Below are positions 42,742 to 51,728 of a DNA stretch of 64,000 nt, piece after piece. The DNA is from an uncultured Lachnospiraceae bacterium. Its GTDB lineage: Bacteria; Bacillota; Clostridia; Lachnospirales; Lachnospiraceae. Positions within the stretch are counted from its first letter, which is position 1. Each line of letters starts with the position of its first letter. The notes under the pieces were generated by a model, which did no database searches, was not told the origin of the DNA, and saw nothing but the letters and a program-made list of their open reading frames with translations. Where the stretch lies: positions 1 to 64,000 of the forward strand of contig CAJTPF010000012.1 in NCBI GenBank assembly GCA_910578175.1, read 5' to 3'. Made by a program: the position numbers and the translations under genes.

Positions 42742-43476
42742 ATGAAAATATTATGTATCATTCAGGCGAGAATGGGTTCCGAGCGTCTGAGAGGCAAAGT
42801 AATGAAGGAAGTTTTGGGGAAACCCATGATAACATATACATTGGACCGAACCTTAAAGAGCCGGTATATTGACCAGGTGGTTCTGGCCACATCGGATAAA
42901 GATACGGAAGATCCAATGGTGAAATATCTGACGGAGCATGGTTATAATGTATTCCGGGGAGATGAAAACAATGTGCTGAGCCGTTATGTGGAGGCAGAAA
43001 AAGTTTATGGCGGAGATATTATTATGCGGATCACCGGAGACTGTCCGTTGATCGATCCGGTGGTTATTGATGAGGTAATTACTTATTTTCTGGCTCATGA
43101 TCTGGATTATGTCCGGGTGGACGTACCAGACAGTTTTATCCGGGGATTTGATGTGGAGATATTTACAAAAGAAGCCCTGGAACGGGTATATGAGATATCA
43201 AAAGGAATTTCTGGAGAATCCCCATATAAAGAGCATGTTACTTTGTATATGTACCGTCATCCTGAAGAATTTTGTGTCGGTACGTTTCGGGGAAGTGAAC
43301 TGTATGATCGGGACTACCGTTTGTGCGTGGACACGACGGAAGATTTTGAACTGGTGACGAAAATATATGAACATTTTAGAGATGCATTTGTTAGTGGAAA
43401 AGATGTTATTCATTTTCTGGACGAACATCCGGAGCTGGCGGGGATAAATCAGGGTATTGAACAAAAACATGTTTAA
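42742..43476 (+). CDS. pseF: CMP-pseudaminic acid synthetase (PseF/SpsF type)
   Basis: The 244-residue protein is a cytidylyltransferase with I-I-Q-A-R-M-G-S-E-R-L at 5-15, G-D-E-N-N-V-L near 72 and R-I-T-G-D-C-P-L-I-D-P near 95-105. It would activate pseudaminic acid with CTP. Its domain type differs from the cytidylyltransferase part of the fused protein at 24171, so the two acids (or pathways) have separate activation enzymes. I chose the second of two adjacent ATGs, at 5 bases from GGAGG. It is followed by pseI and pseG. Confidence 0.85.
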   Translation: MKILCIIQARMGSERLRGKVMKEVLGKPMITYTLDRTLKSRYIDQVVLATSDKDTEDPMVKYLTEHGYNVFRGDENNVLSRYVEAEKVYGGDIIMRITGDCPLIDPVVIDEVITYFLAHDLDYVRVDVPDSFIRGFDVEIFTKEALERVYEISKGISGESPYKEHVTLYMYRHPEEFCVGTFRGSELYDRDYRLCVDTTEDFELVTKIYEHFRDAFVSGKDVIHFLDEHPELAGINQGIEQKHV

Positions 43477-43526
43477 AATAAAGGCTGTACTACTGCAGAA
43501 ACAGCCAAAAAAGGAATGGATATGAA

Positions 43527-44594
43527 ATGAATAAAGAAATCGTTATTGGAAATACATTGATTAGTCCGAAAGAAAAAACATTTATAATAGCGGAAATGTC
43601 TGCAAATCATCTGATGGATTATGACAGGGCAGTACGGATCATGGAGGCGGCAAAGGAATCCGGTGCGGATGCCGTTAAAATCCAGACCTATACACCGGAT
43701 ACCATTACGGTGGACTCCGATCAACCATGGTTTCAGATTAACCAGGGAACCATATGGGACGGGGTAACGCTGCATAAATTATATGAAACGGCCTATACGC
43801 CATGGGAATGGCAGCCAAAACTGAAAGAGGAAGCACAGCGGCTGGGCCTGGAGTTTTTTTCTTCGCCCTTTGATCTGACTGCCGTGGATTTTCTTGAGGA
43901 GATGAATGTCAGTGCATATAAGATCGCATCTTTTGAAATCACGGATATTCCATTGATTCGAAAGACTGCAGAGACTGGAAAACCGATTATAATCTCCACG
44001 GGAATCGCTTATAAGGATGATATAGTGGAAGCGTTGAAGACCTGTGAGGAAGCAGGAAACCGGCAGGTGGTCCTTTTGAAATGTTCTTCAGCCTATCCGT
44101 CTCCTTATGAAGATATTAATTTAAAAAGTATTGAGATGATTGCAGAGGATTTTCAATGTATTACGGGACTATCCGATCACACCATGGGTTCGGCAGTGGC
44201 AGTGGCAGGAGTGGCCCTTGGCGCAAAAGTAGTTGAAAAACATTTAACGCTGAACCGGGCGGACGGAGGACCGGACGGGGCGTTTTCCATGGAACCCCGG
44301 GAATTTAAAGAAATGGTTGACAATATCCGGATTGCGGAAAAGGCAATGGGAACAGCCACATATGATCTGACCCGAAAACAGAAAAACAGCCGGGAACACT
44401 CCCGTTCACTTTTTGTGGTGCAGGATATGAAAAAAGGTGATATCATTACCGAACAGAATGTGCGTTCCATACGTCCGTCCTGCGGACTTCATACCCGGTA
44501 TTATGAATCCGTTCTTGGAAAAAAAGTAAACCGGGATTTGGAACTGGGTACGCCAATGTCTTTGGATTTTTTGGAGGATCAGCCAAATTCCTGA
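43527..44594 (+). CDS. pseI: Pseudaminic acid synthase
   Basis: PseI condenses phosphoenolpyruvate with 2,4-diacetamido-2,4,6-trideoxy-L-altrose. The sequence shows F-I-I-A-E-M-S-A-N-H near residues 19-28, D-A-V-K-I-Q-T-Y-T near 48-56, P-I-I-S-T-G-I-A near 154, L-K-C-S-S-A-Y-P near 179 and H-T-M-G-S near 213, followed by a C-terminal SAF domain (R-P-S-C-G near 313). Length 355 is normal. It is closer to PseI proteins than the NeuB-type protein at 25838, which is shown by the A-E-M-S-A-N-H motif. Ribosome site AAAAGGA is present. Confidence 0.92.
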   Translation: MNKEIVIGNTLISPKEKTFIIAEMSANHLMDYDRAVRIMEAAKESGADAVKIQTYTPDTITVDSDQPWFQINQGTIWDGVTLHKLYETAYTPWEWQPKLKEEAQRLGLEFFSSPFDLTAVDFLEEMNVSAYKIASFEITDIPLIRKTAETGKPIIISTGIAYKDDIVEALKTCEEAGNRQVVLLKCSSAYPSPYEDINLKSIEMIAEDFQCITGLSDHTMGSAVAVAGVALGAKVVEKHLTLNRADGGPDGAFSMEPREFKEMVDNIRIAEKAMGTATYDLTRKQKNSREHSRSLFVVQDMKKGDIITEQNVRSIRPSCGLHTRYYESVLGKKVNRDLELGTPMSLDFLEDQPNS

Positions 44595-44625
44595 TCATGA
44601 ACAGAATCGGCAGGAGAGGTATGTT

Positions 44626-45651
44626 ATGCTATATATAAGAGTGGATGGAAATGAAAGGATTGCCACCGGACATATAATGCGGTGCCTGTCCATAGCAAAA
44701 GCACTGAGAAGTCTGGGAGAGGAATCCGTATTTATACTGGCAGAACCCTATGGGAAGCCAATCATAGAAAAAGAGGGATTTCAGACGATCTGCCTCAACG
44801 GAAGTTATGATAAGATCACGGAAGAGACGGAACAAATGGAGGAGCTGATCGCCCGGCAACGGATTGAAAAAATGCTGGTGGATTCTTATTTTGTAGATGA
44901 AACTTATTTAGAACATTTACGCAGGAATACTTCATTGATTTATATTGATGATATCGGCGGAAAGATCTATCCTTGTGATCTGCTGATTAATTATTGCAAT
45001 TATTATGACAGATACCGCTATGAAGAACGATATGGTGGCACAGCCACGAAACTGTTGCTGGGCTGCTCCTATGCTCCTCTGCGGGAGGAATTTTCCGGCC
45101 GGGGGGAGCGGCAGTTTGATGAATTCCGGGAAATCCTGATAACCACCGGAGGAACGGATACTTACAACATGGCATACAAAATCGGAACGGCTATGGCAGA
45201 GTGTCCGGTTTTGCAAAATATAAAGATTCATATTGTAGCCGGCCGGTTTAATACTCATATTGCCCGGCTTCGGGAACTGGAAAGCCGGTCTGAAAATATC
45301 GTGATACATCACAATGCCGGAAATATGGCGGAATTAATGATGAATTGTGATGCGGCAGTTTCGGCAGGAGGAACCACGCTGTATGAAATCTGTTACTGCG
45401 GACTGCCCACAGTCTGTTTTGCCTTTGCAGATAACCAGCTGGACGGAACCGGAACCTTTGGAGAGCAGGGAATCATGATAAATACAGGAGATATCCGAAG
45501 AGAACCGGACCGGGCCGTTAAGGAGATCGTGGTGAATGTCTGCCGTCTGGCAGAGGATTCCGGACTGCGCCGGGGATTTTCAGATAAAATGCGGAAACTG
45601 GTGGACGGAAACGGCGCCTTTCGTATTGCCAAAGAAATACAGGCATTATAA
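44626..45651 (+). CDS. pseG: PseG-type UDP-sugar hydrolase
   Basis: PseG removes UDP from UDP-2,4-diacetamido-2,4,6-trideoxy-L-altrose before the synthase step. The GT-B-type protein has I-R-V-D-G-N-E-R-I-A-T-G-H at 4-16 with the general-base His16, I-T-T-G-G-T-D-T-Y near 172-180, and S-A-G-G-T-T-L-Y-E-I near 246-255. Length 341 is normal. It is paralogous to the second half of the fused protein at 24171, which supports the view that two parallel routes exist. The ATG follows AGGAGAGG. Confidence 0.9.
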   Translation: MLYIRVDGNERIATGHIMRCLSIAKALRSLGEESVFILAEPYGKPIIEKEGFQTICLNGSYDKITEETEQMEELIARQRIEKMLVDSYFVDETYLEHLRRNTSLIYIDDIGGKIYPCDLLINYCNYYDRYRYEERYGGTATKLLLGCSYAPLREEFSGRGERQFDEFREILITTGGTDTYNMAYKIGTAMAECPVLQNIKIHIVAGRFNTHIARLRELESRSENIVIHHNAGNMAELMMNCDAAVSAGGTTLYEICYCGLPTVCFAFADNQLDGTGTFGEQGIMINTGDIRREPDRAVKEIVVNVCRLAEDSGLRRGFSDKMRKLVDGNGAFRIAKEIQAL

Positions 45652-45722
45652 GGCAGAATAAGAGACGGATGACTTGGATTTTTGCCGGTCCGGCAATCAG
45701 GAAAGAAAGGAATAAGGATATT

Positions 45723-46877
45723 ATGAGTCAGACAAGATATATTCCATATGGAAGGCAGTGTATTAATGAAGAGGACATTCAGGCGGTCATAGAGACGCTC
45801 CGCTCGGATTATCTGACCACAGGACCGAAGATAGAGGAATTTGAACAGAAAGTTGCCGGTTATTGCGGCGCCCGGTATGCGGTGGCGGTATCCAATGGGA
45901 CCGCTGCCTTACATATTGCCTGTATGGCGGCGGGAATCGGTGCGGGAGACGAGGTGATCACTACCCCGGTTACTTTTGTGGCCTCCGCCAATTGCGTGTT
46001 ATATTGCGGGGCTATCCCGGTCTTTGCCGACATCGATCCTGAAACATATAATATTGATCCGGAAGATATCCGAAGAAAAATCACGGATAAAACGAAAGCC
46101 ATAGTGGCAGTACATTTTACCGGACAGCCCTGCGAGATGGATGAGATCCGCCGGATTGCCGAAGAGTATAATCTGCTTGTTATAGAGGATGCCGCTCATG
46201 CACTGGGGGCCGATTATAAAGGAAAGAAGGTAGGAAGTATTTCTGATATGACCACTCTGAGTTTTCATCCGGTGAAGCACATAACGACGGCAGAGGGGGG
46301 GATGGTTCTGACTGATAACGGTGAATTATACCGGAAGCTTTGTCTGGCCAGAACCCATGGGATAACCAGGGATACGGCGCTGATGGAATCCGGCGGTGAA
46401 GATGAGCCGTGGTATTATGAGCAGATTTCCCTTGGCTATAATTACCGTATAACCGATGTACAGTGTGCTTTGGGAATCTCCCAGATGAACCGGCTGGATG
46501 AATTTGTAGAAAAGAGACGGAGACTGGTCCGGCGGTATAACGAAGCCTTCCGGGATCATTCGGGAATTATCACACCGTATCAGAAAGAAGGTTGCCATAA
46601 CAGTTATCATCTGTATGTGATACAGATAACAGAAAGTCCGAGAAAAGAAGTGTTTCAGGCACTCCGTTCAGCCGGAATCGGTGTGAACGTGCATTATATA
46701 CCGGTGTATACCCAGCCGTATTACAGAAGCCATGGATATGCAGATGTATGCTGTCCGAATGCCGAGCAGTATTACCGGCGTGCCATCAGTCTGCCGTTAT
46801 ATCCGGAACTTACCGATGAGGAGCAGGATTATGTGATTGAACAGGTATTGCGGTGTGTCGGAAATCAGTTACGGTGA
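45723..46877 (+). CDS. pseC: UDP-4-amino-4,6-dideoxy-L-AltNAc aminotransferase
   Basis: PseC is a PLP-dependent aminotransferase that acts on the PseB product. It has the DegT family pattern with Y-I-P-Y-G-R-Q near residues 7-13, S-N-G-T-A-A-L-H near 58-65, V-I-E-D-A-A-H-A-L-G near 158-167 and S-F-H-P-V-K with the PLP lysine at residue 185. I start at ATG 45723; the earlier in-frame ATG lacks a site and adds an unconserved extension. Unusually the gene is at the far end of the operon from pseB, eight genes away. Confidence 0.92.
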   Translation: MSQTRYIPYGRQCINEEDIQAVIETLRSDYLTTGPKIEEFEQKVAGYCGARYAVAVSNGTAALHIACMAAGIGAGDEVITTPVTFVASANCVLYCGAIPVFADIDPETYNIDPEDIRRKITDKTKAIVAVHFTGQPCEMDEIRRIAEEYNLLVIEDAAHALGADYKGKKVGSISDMTTLSFHPVKHITTAEGGMVLTDNGELYRKLCLARTHGITRDTALMESGGEDEPWYYEQISLGYNYRITDVQCALGISQMNRLDEFVEKRRRLVRRYNEAFRDHSGIITPYQKEGCHNSYHLYVIQITESPRKEVFQALRSAGIGVNVHYIPVYTQPYYRSHGYADVCCPNAEQYYRRAISLPLYPELTDEEQDYVIEQVLRCVGNQLR

Positions 46878-46894
46878 AATAAAGGAGAACTGTC

Positions 46895-48070
46895 ATGAAC
46901 AGTACAGAGAGACATATTCTGATATATGATTATAAACATTACGGTGTTTTAGACATCCGGGAAGCATTTGAAAAAAAGGGATTTCAGATTGATATCTTCA
47001 GCCGGCCGCTGAAAGATAACCTGAAAGACAGTGAATTTGAACAGGCATTGGAACAGGCGTTATCAGTATGCCTGCCGAAATTTATGTTTTCGTTTAACTT
47101 TTATCCGGTCATTTCCAATATCTGCAAAAAAAAAGGAATTCCTTATGTTTGCTGGGTATATGACAGTCCGCTGGTATCGTTGTATTCCTATACGGTCATT
47201 AATGATAATAATTATATTTTTCTCTTTGACAGTGAGCAGTACAACGATCTGCGGCGAAAGGGGATATCTACGGTTTATTATCTGCCGCTGGCTGTAAATG
47301 TGGACAGGCTCAGCAGATACCGGTCCGGAGAGGGGAAATATTCATGTGATATTTCTTTTGTGGGCTCTATGTATGATGAGGAAAAGCATGCATTATATAA
47401 ACGGCTGTATCAGGGATTGAGTGAATACGCCAGGGGATATCTGGACGGAGTGATTCAGATCCAGAAGAATATATACGGAACTTCGGTTCTGGAAGCCGCC
47501 ATAACGCCTGAGATATTGCAGGCCATGCAGGAAGCTCTCTGTGTTACAGTTAATCCGGACGGTGTGGAAACACCGGCATATACGTATGCCAATTATTTTC
47601 TGGCAAGGCGTGTAACGGAACTGGAACGCAGGGAAGTATTGGAACGACTCGGTAAACTGGGACAATTTAAACTGTATACCCGGAATTGGCTGCTTCAGCT
47701 GCCGGAAATCGTGAATATGGGGCCTGTGGATTATTATAATGATATGCCGTATATATTTAAAAATTCAAAGATCAATCTTAATATCACGCTTCGCAGCATT
47801 GTTTCGGGAATTCCGCTGAGAGTATTTGATATTATGGGATGTGGCGGTTTTGTACTGACCAACTATCAGCAGGATATGTTTGAATATTTTGTACCGGAAG
47901 AAGATTTTGTATTTTATTCCGATCTGGATGAGTTATCAGATCAATGTAAATTTTTGTTAAAACATGAGGATATACGAAAAAAAATTGCCGGGAATGGGTA
48001 TGAAAAAGTAAAAAAATATCACACTTTTGATATAAGAGTGGAGGAGATATTAAATACCATAAAAATCTGA
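46895..48070 (+). CDS. CgeB-like glycosyltransferase (copy 2)
   Basis: This is a paralogue of the protein at 32481 of similar length (391 residues). Shared parts are P-V-I-S-N-I-C near residue 70, Y-D-S-P-L near 88, I-N-L-N-I-T-L-R-S-I near 295 and P-L-R-V-F-D-I-M-G-C-G-G-F near 307-319. It is more G+C-rich than copy 1, so the two probably did not arise by a recent duplication in this genome. It ends the pseudaminic acid block. A likely role is transfer of one sugar of the flagellin glycan; the donor is not known. Confidence 0.7.
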   Translation: MNSTERHILIYDYKHYGVLDIREAFEKKGFQIDIFSRPLKDNLKDSEFEQALEQALSVCLPKFMFSFNFYPVISNICKKKGIPYVCWVYDSPLVSLYSYTVINDNNYIFLFDSEQYNDLRRKGISTVYYLPLAVNVDRLSRYRSGEGKYSCDISFVGSMYDEEKHALYKRLYQGLSEYARGYLDGVIQIQKNIYGTSVLEAAITPEILQAMQEALCVTVNPDGVETPAYTYANYFLARRVTELERREVLERLGKLGQFKLYTRNWLLQLPEIVNMGPVDYYNDMPYIFKNSKINLNITLRSIVSGIPLRVFDIMGCGGFVLTNYQQDMFEYFVPEEDFVFYSDLDELSDQCKFLLKHEDIRKKIAGNGYEKVKKYHTFDIRVEEILNTIKI

Positions 48071-48112
48071 TAGAAAGGGCGGGTGGATACACCCTGTAGT
48101 GAAGGTTTAAAG

Positions 48113-49516
48113 ATGAAGAAAGAAAAGAGAAATTCGTTTTCCGGTTCCGTCGGCTTTGTACTTGCAGCAGCAGGAAGTGCGGTAGGACTGGGAAATATCT
48201 GGAGATTTCCGTATCTGGCGGCGAAAGACGGGGGAGGACTGTATCTGGTGATATATCTGATACTGGCGCTTACATTTGGTTTTACCCTGCTTACCACGGA
48301 AGTAGCCATAGGAAGAAAGACAAAACAGAGTCCGCTGACAGCATACGGAAAATTGAAGTCCAAATGGGGATTTCTGGGTGTGCTGGCATGTTTGGTACCG
48401 ATCATAATTTTGCCGTATTATTGTGTGATTGGCGGATGGGTTGTGAAATATTTTTTGGCATATCTGACGGGTGAAGGTGCAGAAGCGGCAGCTGACGGAT
48501 ATTTTACGCAGTATATAAGCGGAGAATGGCAGCCGCTGCTGCTTATGCTGCTGTTTCTTGTTGTAGTGGCATTTATCATATTCCGGGGAGTGAATAAGGG
48601 AATCGAATCATTTTCAAAGGTACTTATGCCGTTATTGCTACTGCTGGTAATCGGAATCGCGGTTTTTTCACTGACGATTCATTATAAAGACGAGGCAGGC
48701 GTAACGAGGACGGGTCTGGATGGTTTTAAAATATATGTAGTACCAGATCTGGATGGAATGACGATAAAAGGATTTTTCACGGTACTGCTGGATGCCATGG
48801 GGCAGTTATTTTTTAGTTTGAGCGTTGCAATGGGAATCATGATCGCATATGGTTCCTATGTCAGGGATGATGCCAATCTGGGAAAATCCATTAATCAGAT
48901 AGAAATTTTTGATACGGTAGTCGCATTTCTGGCCGGGGTTATGATCATTCCGGCGGTCTACACATTTATGGGAAGAGAGGGAATGAAAGCATCCGGACCA
49001 AGCCTGATGTTTGTTTCACTGCCGAAGGTTTTTGCTTCGATGGGAAAAATAGGCACGCTGGTAGGACTTTTGTTTTTTGCCATGGTGCTGTTTGCAGCTC
49101 TGACCAGTGCGGTATCCGTTATGGAAGCAGTTGTGTCCAGTTTTATGGACAAGTTTCATATGTCCAGGGTGAAAGCTGCCGCCATAGAAACGGGTATTGC
49201 CCTTGCAGGTGGTGCGTTGGTATGTCTGGGTTATAATAAATTGTTTTTTGAAATTAAACTTCCAAATGGAGCTTCGGCACAGATCCTGGATATTATGGAT
49301 TATATAAGTAACAATTGCCTTATGCCGTTAGTGGCAATCGGAACCTGTATACTGATCGGATGGATTCTGAAACCGAGAATCATTATTGAAGAAGTGGAAA
49401 AGTCAGGCTGTAAATTTGGAAGAAAGCGGTTATTTGTTGTGATGATCCGGTATATCGCGCCGGTACTTCTGGTGATTTTATTGCTGAAATCACTGGGAAT
49501 CCTGACAATAATCTAA
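48113..49516 (+). CDS. Sodium:neurotransmitter symporter family (SNF) transporter
   Basis: This 467-residue membrane protein belongs to the sodium-dependent amino acid/neurotransmitter transporter family. The first membrane helix has the signature A-A-G-S-A-V-G-L-G-N-I-W-R-F-P near residues 18-32. About 11 to 12 hydrophobic segments follow. Bacterial members often move amino acids such as tyrosine or tryptophan with sodium, but the substrate here is not known. I start at ATG 48113, 7 bases from GAAGG, as the family starts near there. A GGGTG-GATA-CACCC hairpin lies at about 48081-48094. A strong terminator follows the gene. Confidence 0.88.
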   Translation: MKKEKRNSFSGSVGFVLAAAGSAVGLGNIWRFPYLAAKDGGGLYLVIYLILALTFGFTLLTTEVAIGRKTKQSPLTAYGKLKSKWGFLGVLACLVPIIILPYYCVIGGWVVKYFLAYLTGEGAEAAADGYFTQYISGEWQPLLLMLLFLVVVAFIIFRGVNKGIESFSKVLMPLLLLLVIGIAVFSLTIHYKDEAGVTRTGLDGFKIYVVPDLDGMTIKGFFTVLLDAMGQLFFSLSVAMGIMIAYGSYVRDDANLGKSINQIEIFDTVVAFLAGVMIIPAVYTFMGREGMKASGPSLMFVSLPKVFASMGKIGTLVGLLFFAMVLFAALTSAVSVMEAVVSSFMDKFHMSRVKAAAIETGIALAGGALVCLGYNKLFFEIKLPNGASAQILDIMDYISNNCLMPLVAIGTCILIGWILKPRIIIEEVEKSGCKFGRKRLFVVMIRYIAPVLLVILLLKSLGILTII

Positions 49517-49567
49517 AGGCAGAACCGCCCCGTAACCGGAGAAAGGTTACGGGGCGGTTCTGCTTTT
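49515..49567. terminator. Bidirectional terminator between convergent genes
   Basis: A 19-base-pair G+C-rich stem is formed by 49519-49537 and 49545-49563, with a 7-base loop. T runs are present on the right for + strand transcripts, and A runs on the left give T on the other strand. It separates the symporter gene from the oppositely oriented FliD paralogue. Confidence 0.95.
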
Positions 49568-50849
49568 AGATATAGCCATTATACATCATTCCGCTATAGA
49601 TGGAAGTCAGATAAGGATTTGCAAATGTTTTCTTTGGATTCGGGTAGGAAATCATGATCTTTTTAACATATTTCATAGGGTTAATGGAAATATCGTCCGC
49701 TTTTGCTGCCAGACCGTTCTTAAATTCCCGGAGATGATCCAGGCTTTCTGAAATCGTTCCTTCGCCTGCAGACTGAAGGATCAGGGATTCGTCAAAATTA
49801 AGATATCCGTCTTCCGTAATATTTAATCCGATACTTTCCAGGTCGTTTTTATATCGTTCGGTCATGCGTCGGATTTCTTTCTGCAGGGAATGGGTCTGAT
49901 CACTCTCCTGGGTAGTTTTATTGGCCAGATCCACAATATTGTTATAACTGTCAGCCATGGCTTTTATGGAATCAATGATGGAAATAACATCATCCTGATA
50001 TTTAATACGGGAAGGACTGTTTTCAGGGCTGATTCCTTTTAGGGTGACTTCCAGATTTTTATTGATGGTAAAGGTATTAGTAGCAGAAGTCCTGTTTACA
50101 CCGTTTAATCGGAATTCAGCATTGGCTGATGCCTGGCTCACATTGTTCAATCCCAGCAGCTTTATGGTGTTGTCTTCCAGCTGTTCATGGGTGTTGCCCA
50201 CGGAAAAAATGGTTCCGTTAAATGAAGCCCCGGTGTTCTGGGAGGTAAGCATCAGTGCTGATTTATTAGTTTCATTAGTGATCACCTGTGCCGTTATTCC
50301 GATATCGGAACGGTTGATCAGACGGGCCAGTTTCTCCTGGACGGATCTGTTGGTATCCTCCGGATGAACCGTAAACTGGAATTCGTAGGAATAGTCGCCG
50401 ATATCTACTTGAAAAGCATGGTTTCCCGTGGATATGGAAGTTCCGTTCGATCTTAAGAAATTTCCGGTATTGATCTGTGGTTTTGCAAGGGCATCCACCT
50501 GAAACTCATAGGATAAGATGGAATCGTTCTGTCCGGGATCCGGATTGCCTGTGTAATTAATGGATAGTATCTCTTCATCAGAGGATATCAGCTTTTTACG
50601 TATGCCATTGTCAGAGTCATTAAAAAATAAGTCGGTCTTTGATTTGATAAAGCGAGCATTTTCTTTTAGATCAATGGCATACCTCTGGATGTTTTCAGAT
50701 ACATCTACCTTGTATAAAGGGGACTTTTTACTGATCTTAACGATCGTATTGTAGATATTACGTAGTTCGCTTCTTTTATGAGTATCGGAACGAGTCGCCG
50801 GTTTACTGGCATAAGTGGTAAGATAATAATCATATACACTGCCAATCAT
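49566..50849 (-). CDS. FliD-like (hook-associated protein 2) paralogue
   Basis: This 427-residue protein resembles the middle and C-terminal parts of FliD: repeated S-Y-E-F-Q-V-type strands near residues 110-155, R-L-N-G-V-N-R-T-S near 245, and Y-N-N-I-V-D-L near 305 followed by L-E-S-I-G-L-N-I-T-E-D-G-Y-L-N-F-D near 340-356. It lacks the usual N-terminal S-G-L-A-S-G start, having G-S-V-Y-D-Y-Y instead, and the end is different. I chose the ATG at 50849 (AAGGTG upstream) over a GTG three codons earlier. It could be a minor cap, an adhesin or a filament accessory protein. No flagellar gene is next to it. Confidence 0.7.
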   Translation of the reverse strand: MIGSVYDYYLTTYASKPATRSDTHKRSELRNIYNTIVKISKKSPLYKVDVSENIQRYAIDLKENARFIKSKTDLFFNDSDNGIRKKLISSDEEILSINYTGNPDPGQNDSILSYEFQVDALAKPQINTGNFLRSNGTSISTGNHAFQVDIGDYSYEFQFTVHPEDTNRSVQEKLARLINRSDIGITAQVITNETNKSALMLTSQNTGASFNGTIFSVGNTHEQLEDNTIKLLGLNNVSQASANAEFRLNGVNRTSATNTFTINKNLEVTLKGISPENSPSRIKYQDDVISIIDSIKAMADSYNNIVDLANKTTQESDQTHSLQKEIRRMTERYKNDLESIGLNITEDGYLNFDESLILQSAGEGTISESLDHLREFKNGLAAKADDISINPMKYVKKIMISYPNPKKTFANPYLTSIYSGMMYNGYI

Positions 50850-50890
50850 AATGCTCACCTTCTTTTGAAAAAATCTTGATATTTAACATT

Positions 50891-50919
50891 ATTATATCAC
50901 AATAGATTTATGTTTTAAA
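50891..50919 (-). promoter_or_regulatory. Sigma-A type promoter of the FliD paralogue
   Basis: On the minus strand TTTAAA (50919-50914), 17 bases, then TATAAT (50896-50891), with TGTGA just before the -10. It lies about 40 bases before the start codon. No sigma-28 motif is seen here, so this gene is perhaps not in the late flagellar regulon. Confidence 0.5.
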
Positions 50920-50974
50920 TAGAAAGTTTAAGAAAAATTTATCTGCTTCCGTTTGTCCAATCTTCAATCGATTG

Positions 50975-51008
50975 CCGAATATCACATGATTTTTACCGAA
51001 CATCACAT
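50975..51008. promoter_or_regulatory. Direct repeats with 21-base period, candidate LytTR binding sites
   Basis: CCGAATATCACAT (50975-50987) and CCGAACATCACAT (50996-51008) differ at one base and are repeated with a period of exactly 21 bases. LytTR-type regulators bind pairs of short direct repeats one to two DNA turns apart, and a LytTR regulator is encoded at 54090. The repeats lie about 90 to 120 bases upstream of the secreted protease gene. The sequence is unlike the AgrA consensus, so this is a lead, not an assignment. Confidence 0.4.
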
Positions 51009-51094
51009 CTGTATTGGTTTTTCTTCTGGAAAATGGTATTTATAAATGGGGATAATTTATCATATATAATCCGGAACAGAAAGGAGAAAAGAAT

Positions 51095-51667
51095 TTGATA
51101 CGAAAGACAAAACGGATGGTTATGGGAATTATGGCAGTGATCTGTCTGGCACGGAACCCGGTATTTGTGTACGGAAAATACACATTCACATCAATCACTG
51201 AAAAACAGGAGAAGAGTTATTGGTGCTGGGTGGCGACAGCAAGAGGTATTGCCAGAGGAGAAGTGTTTGTTGGGAAAACACAAACGGATGCTGTGATTGC
51301 AGTAAAAGGAGAAAATGTTAATAAAGGAGGAACGGTTCAGGAATTGGAATCGGCCGCCGAATATTTTGCCCCCGGAAAAAATTTTTGCATACGATACCGG
51401 GCATTCACTTTTAGTGAGATCGTAAGCGCCATAGAAGCAGGTCATTTAGTAGGAGCTAACTGGGGCTATTATTACGGTTCTGTAAGAAATGGCGGACATT
51501 CGGTTTTTATTGTCGGATATAATTCTAATAACGGACAGCAGACGGTCGTATATTGTGAACCGTTGATAGGAGAGATTCAACAGAAAAAATACAGTGATTT
51601 TGTAAGCGGTTCCGAAAAGAATTATAATGTAAGATATGAGCAGAGTATTTATGTTTCATATAAGTAA
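51095..51667 (+). CDS. Secreted papain-like cysteine peptidase (C39/C70-like)
   Basis: An N-terminal signal sequence (R-K-T-K-R, then hydrophobic residues 8-19) is followed by a domain of about 160 residues. Y-W-C-W-V-A-T-A-R at 42-50 holds the likely catalytic Cys44, and G-G-H-S-V-F-I-V-G-Y at 133-142 holds His135. The usual third residue (Asp before Pro) seems replaced by Glu155 in C-E-P, which may change the mechanism. I use the TTG start at 51095: AAGGAG lies 8 bases before it and the positive end of the signal peptide needs it. Its target is not known; C39-type relatives cleave leader peptides and C70-type relatives are toxin-like proteases. Confidence 0.65.
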   Translation: MIRKTKRMVMGIMAVICLARNPVFVYGKYTFTSITEKQEKSYWCWVATARGIARGEVFVGKTQTDAVIAVKGENVNKGGTVQELESAAEYFAPGKNFCIRYRAFTFSEIVSAIEAGHLVGANWGYYYGSVRNGGHSVFIVGYNSNNGQQTVVYCEPLIGEIQQKKYSDFVSGSEKNYNVRYEQSIYVSYK

Positions 51668-51728
51668 TCCGTTAAGTCGGCATATTTGGGAAGAGTATTT
51701 TTTATAGAATGCAGAGAGGGAACAGATT

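Noticed and set aside
43479..43511. GGCTGT/ACAGCC hairpin between pseF and pseI
   Set aside because: Only 6 base pairs with a 12-base loop and followed by A on the + strand, so it is not a + strand terminator.
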